Positions 62,801-64,000 of a stretch of DNA of 64,000 bases are shown here, in pieces. Both the position numbers and the translations under genes were made by a program. A model generated the notes under the pieces. The model saw nothing but the letters and a program-made list of their open reading frames with translations, made no database searches and was not told the DNA's origin. Origin of the DNA: Apostichopus japonicus (lineage: Eukaryota; Echinodermata; Holothuroidea; Aspidochirotida; Stichopodidae); the NCBI RefSeq assembly GCF_037975245.1, contig NC_092567.1, positions 22,527,376 to 22,591,375 of the forward strand. The letters are read 5' to 3'. Position 1 is the stretch's first letter. Each line of letters begins with the position of its first letter.

Positions 62801-63080
62801 GTTCATAGATAATCCAAGCTCTTCATTCCATCTGATCAGTAATACTGTTGCTGTTACCAACTAGCCGTTGTCTTGAAAGGTTAATATTTTGCCATTTATC
62901 TCCCACAGCTATGTATGGTTATAACGGTAACAGGAAGTCTCCATTTCTTAAAATTACCGTGGCCTTGCCCAGGTTGGTGGCTCCAGCAAAGAGGCTTCTC
63001 GAATCTGGTTTCTCTGTACCTCCGTTGTACCCGCTGAGGGGTTATCAGTCATATGAGAGTAATATTGACTTTGAAATCAG
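59827..63080 (+). CDS. POLD1: DNA polymerase delta catalytic subunit, first four coding exons (partial)
   Basis: Coding exons 59827-60013, 61123-61224, 61950-62216 and 62909-63080 give 242 complete codons in consistent phase. The product begins MNQVKRKFQ, has an acidic region with FEEELALLEKIQAEE like the human FEEDLALMEEMEAE, then VVFQQLDLEHYLG, NSILCHIHGFMPYFYVPAP, SMYGYNGNRKSPFLKITVAL, PRLVAPAKRLLE and ESNIDFEIR. These are the N-terminal landmarks of the B-family replicative polymerase that synthesises the lagging strand and proofreads. The 3'-5' exonuclease, polymerase and CysA/CysB zinc/iron-sulfur modules must lie beyond the right edge. The exon 3 donor is placed at 62217 (gtaggt) because this yields KES-MYGY; the later gtagac donor at 62221 breaks the frame. 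The next exon (expected FMVDTDIVGCNW-like) is not present before 64000. Confidence 0.95.
62349..62480. mobile_element. Head-to-head Penelope-type tail repeats with hammerhead-like core
   Basis: The plus-strand unit has GTAGATCCTGCTAGGATCGA then AACGTCAGGCCC and GGATAAGCAGTTTGTGAACA. Immediately upstream is an inverted partial copy, GGGCCTGATCCTAGCAGGAT followed by CCTCTTCCGAAG. Together they form a near-palindrome of about 65 bases in POLD1 intron 3. Confidence 0.6.
62612..62728 (+). mobile_element. Diverged Penelope-type tail repeat
   Basis: AAAGAAGATCCTGAGTGAAG, CACCAGGCCC and GTAAGCAGTTTGTTAGCAGC occur in the same order as in the copies at 48572, 50644 and 62371, but the hairpin partner GGATC is lost. 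Confidence 0.5.
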
Positions 63081-64000
63081 GTATGACCTTTCAAGAAGAA
63101 AACAGGCTCTAATTCACCTTTATATTAAGAGTCAACATATGCAGCAAAATGGTGTGAGAGTGTGATTGAGGAAGAGGAGGTGGGGGGGGGATGGGGGGAG
63201 AGGACGTGGAGGGAATGATGTTTGCAAGGGTTGTGAATACTTGTGTTGTCACATTCAGGATGTGGAATATGACAGGACGAGATGGGACTGTTTCGTTGAT
63301 AAAGGTTTGCCAAAATATCCTATCCCCGTTGATCCACTTTCTTTTAGATGTGGACATTTTTTTGTTAAGGTTTGTGTGAAGAGTAAATCTGGAAAGGATT
63401 TAAGTGTGTGATGCATTAGGATAATTGGTAGTCTTTTGCATGCCACGATAACTAGCTTTCGAAACAGATTGTGACCTCGCAGTACATCCGTGAAAACTCA
63501 TTACTGATAATCATTGATGATTGGTTCGTCTGGTGAGATTAGACGCTATAACTTTTAGGTCTGTTTACATACCTCTTTGAATAATTCATAAATTGTTTGT
63601 GAGACTATCATTTGCTTGTTTTCAAGTGGAGAAAGGTGGTTGGATTTAGAAGCAATAAAACCTAGCTTCTGGGAAGTTGTAGCCCTGGCTGGCTAAAGTG
63701 AGGAGGGTTTATCATCCAGGAGAAATCCATGGTTTTCCCATCTGGAAGGGTCTCCCAAAATGGTCAAGAATCCAAAACGACATCCAAAATGAATTGGATA
63801 GTCAATTGGACGTGAAGCGTCAGTTGTTTATAGCCATTAGGTTTCTGCCACATGCACACATGTTTCAAATAACTGCTTTCCAAGGGAGTTGTTGCTGCAG
63901 TTTCTCTACTATCACCATGGAGCATGTTCTACTTCATCTTTGTGTGATCTGTGATCAAGGGATCTGTGACCAATTCAGGATCTCTAAAACCAGCTAAAAT
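63081..64000 (+). other. POLD1 intron 4 (start)
   Basis: Follows the gtatga donor at 63081 and contains no frame matching the next expected POLD1 segment. A G-rich purine stretch lies at 63166-63212. Confidence 0.6.

Noticed and set aside
63265-63304. Possible POLD1 exon 5 after tcacattcag
   Set aside because: The encoded residues do not match the expected FMVDTDIVGCNW-like segment of POLD1.

Overview
This window is animal nuclear DNA, with short exons, GT-AG introns and a repeat-rich AT-leaning background. Five protein-coding genes can be reconstructed exon by exon with consistent reading phase: a DRAM-family autophagy modulator (minus strand, partial), API5 (plus, complete), the RNA polymerase I subunit RPA43/POLR1F (minus, essentially complete), a Ca2+/cation:proton exchanger of the CAX/VNX1 type carrying YccF (DUF307) segments (plus, complete), and the start of POLD1, the DNA polymerase delta catalytic subunit (plus, runs off the right edge). 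The mix of conserved animal genes, a VNX1-like exchanger, abundant (TA)n tracts, tRNA-derived SINEs and Penelope-type debris suggests a marine invertebrate, perhaps an echinoderm such as a sea cucumber. The species assignment is inference only.

Layout. 1-12 kb: the DRAM-like gene (7553 down to 2762, its 3' half apparently beyond the left edge), whose 4 kb intron holds a (TA)n tract and several non-autonomous transposons, then a Penelope GIY-YIG remnant and gene-poor sequence. 12-25 kb: API5 with 12 coding exons, preceded by a decayed tandem copy of its own first exon and upstream region; intron 1 contains a foldback element with telomere-like motifs. 25-33 kb: two copies of a TTAA-flanked MITE, then POLR1F reading back towards API5; its last exon is expanded by tandem copies of a 58-60 residue Lys/Ser-rich unit, and its first intron holds a foldback element of about 0.9 kb. 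35-54 kb: the exchanger gene with 19 coding exons; many of its introns carry their own tandem repeat, and others hold SINE, U2-snRNA-like, MITE and Penelope-tail sequences. 54-60 kb: no gene recognised, with a third MITE copy in opposite orientation. 60-64 kb: the first four coding exons of POLD1.

The genes are not a pathway cluster. DRAM and API5 are divergent, API5 and POLR1F convergent, POLR1F and the exchanger divergent with about 1.85 kb between their first recognised coding exons. The most unusual material is the YccF-exchanger architecture, Penelope tail repeats with hammerhead-ribozyme-like cores (one head-to-head), two large foldback elements, and the duplicated API5 first exon.
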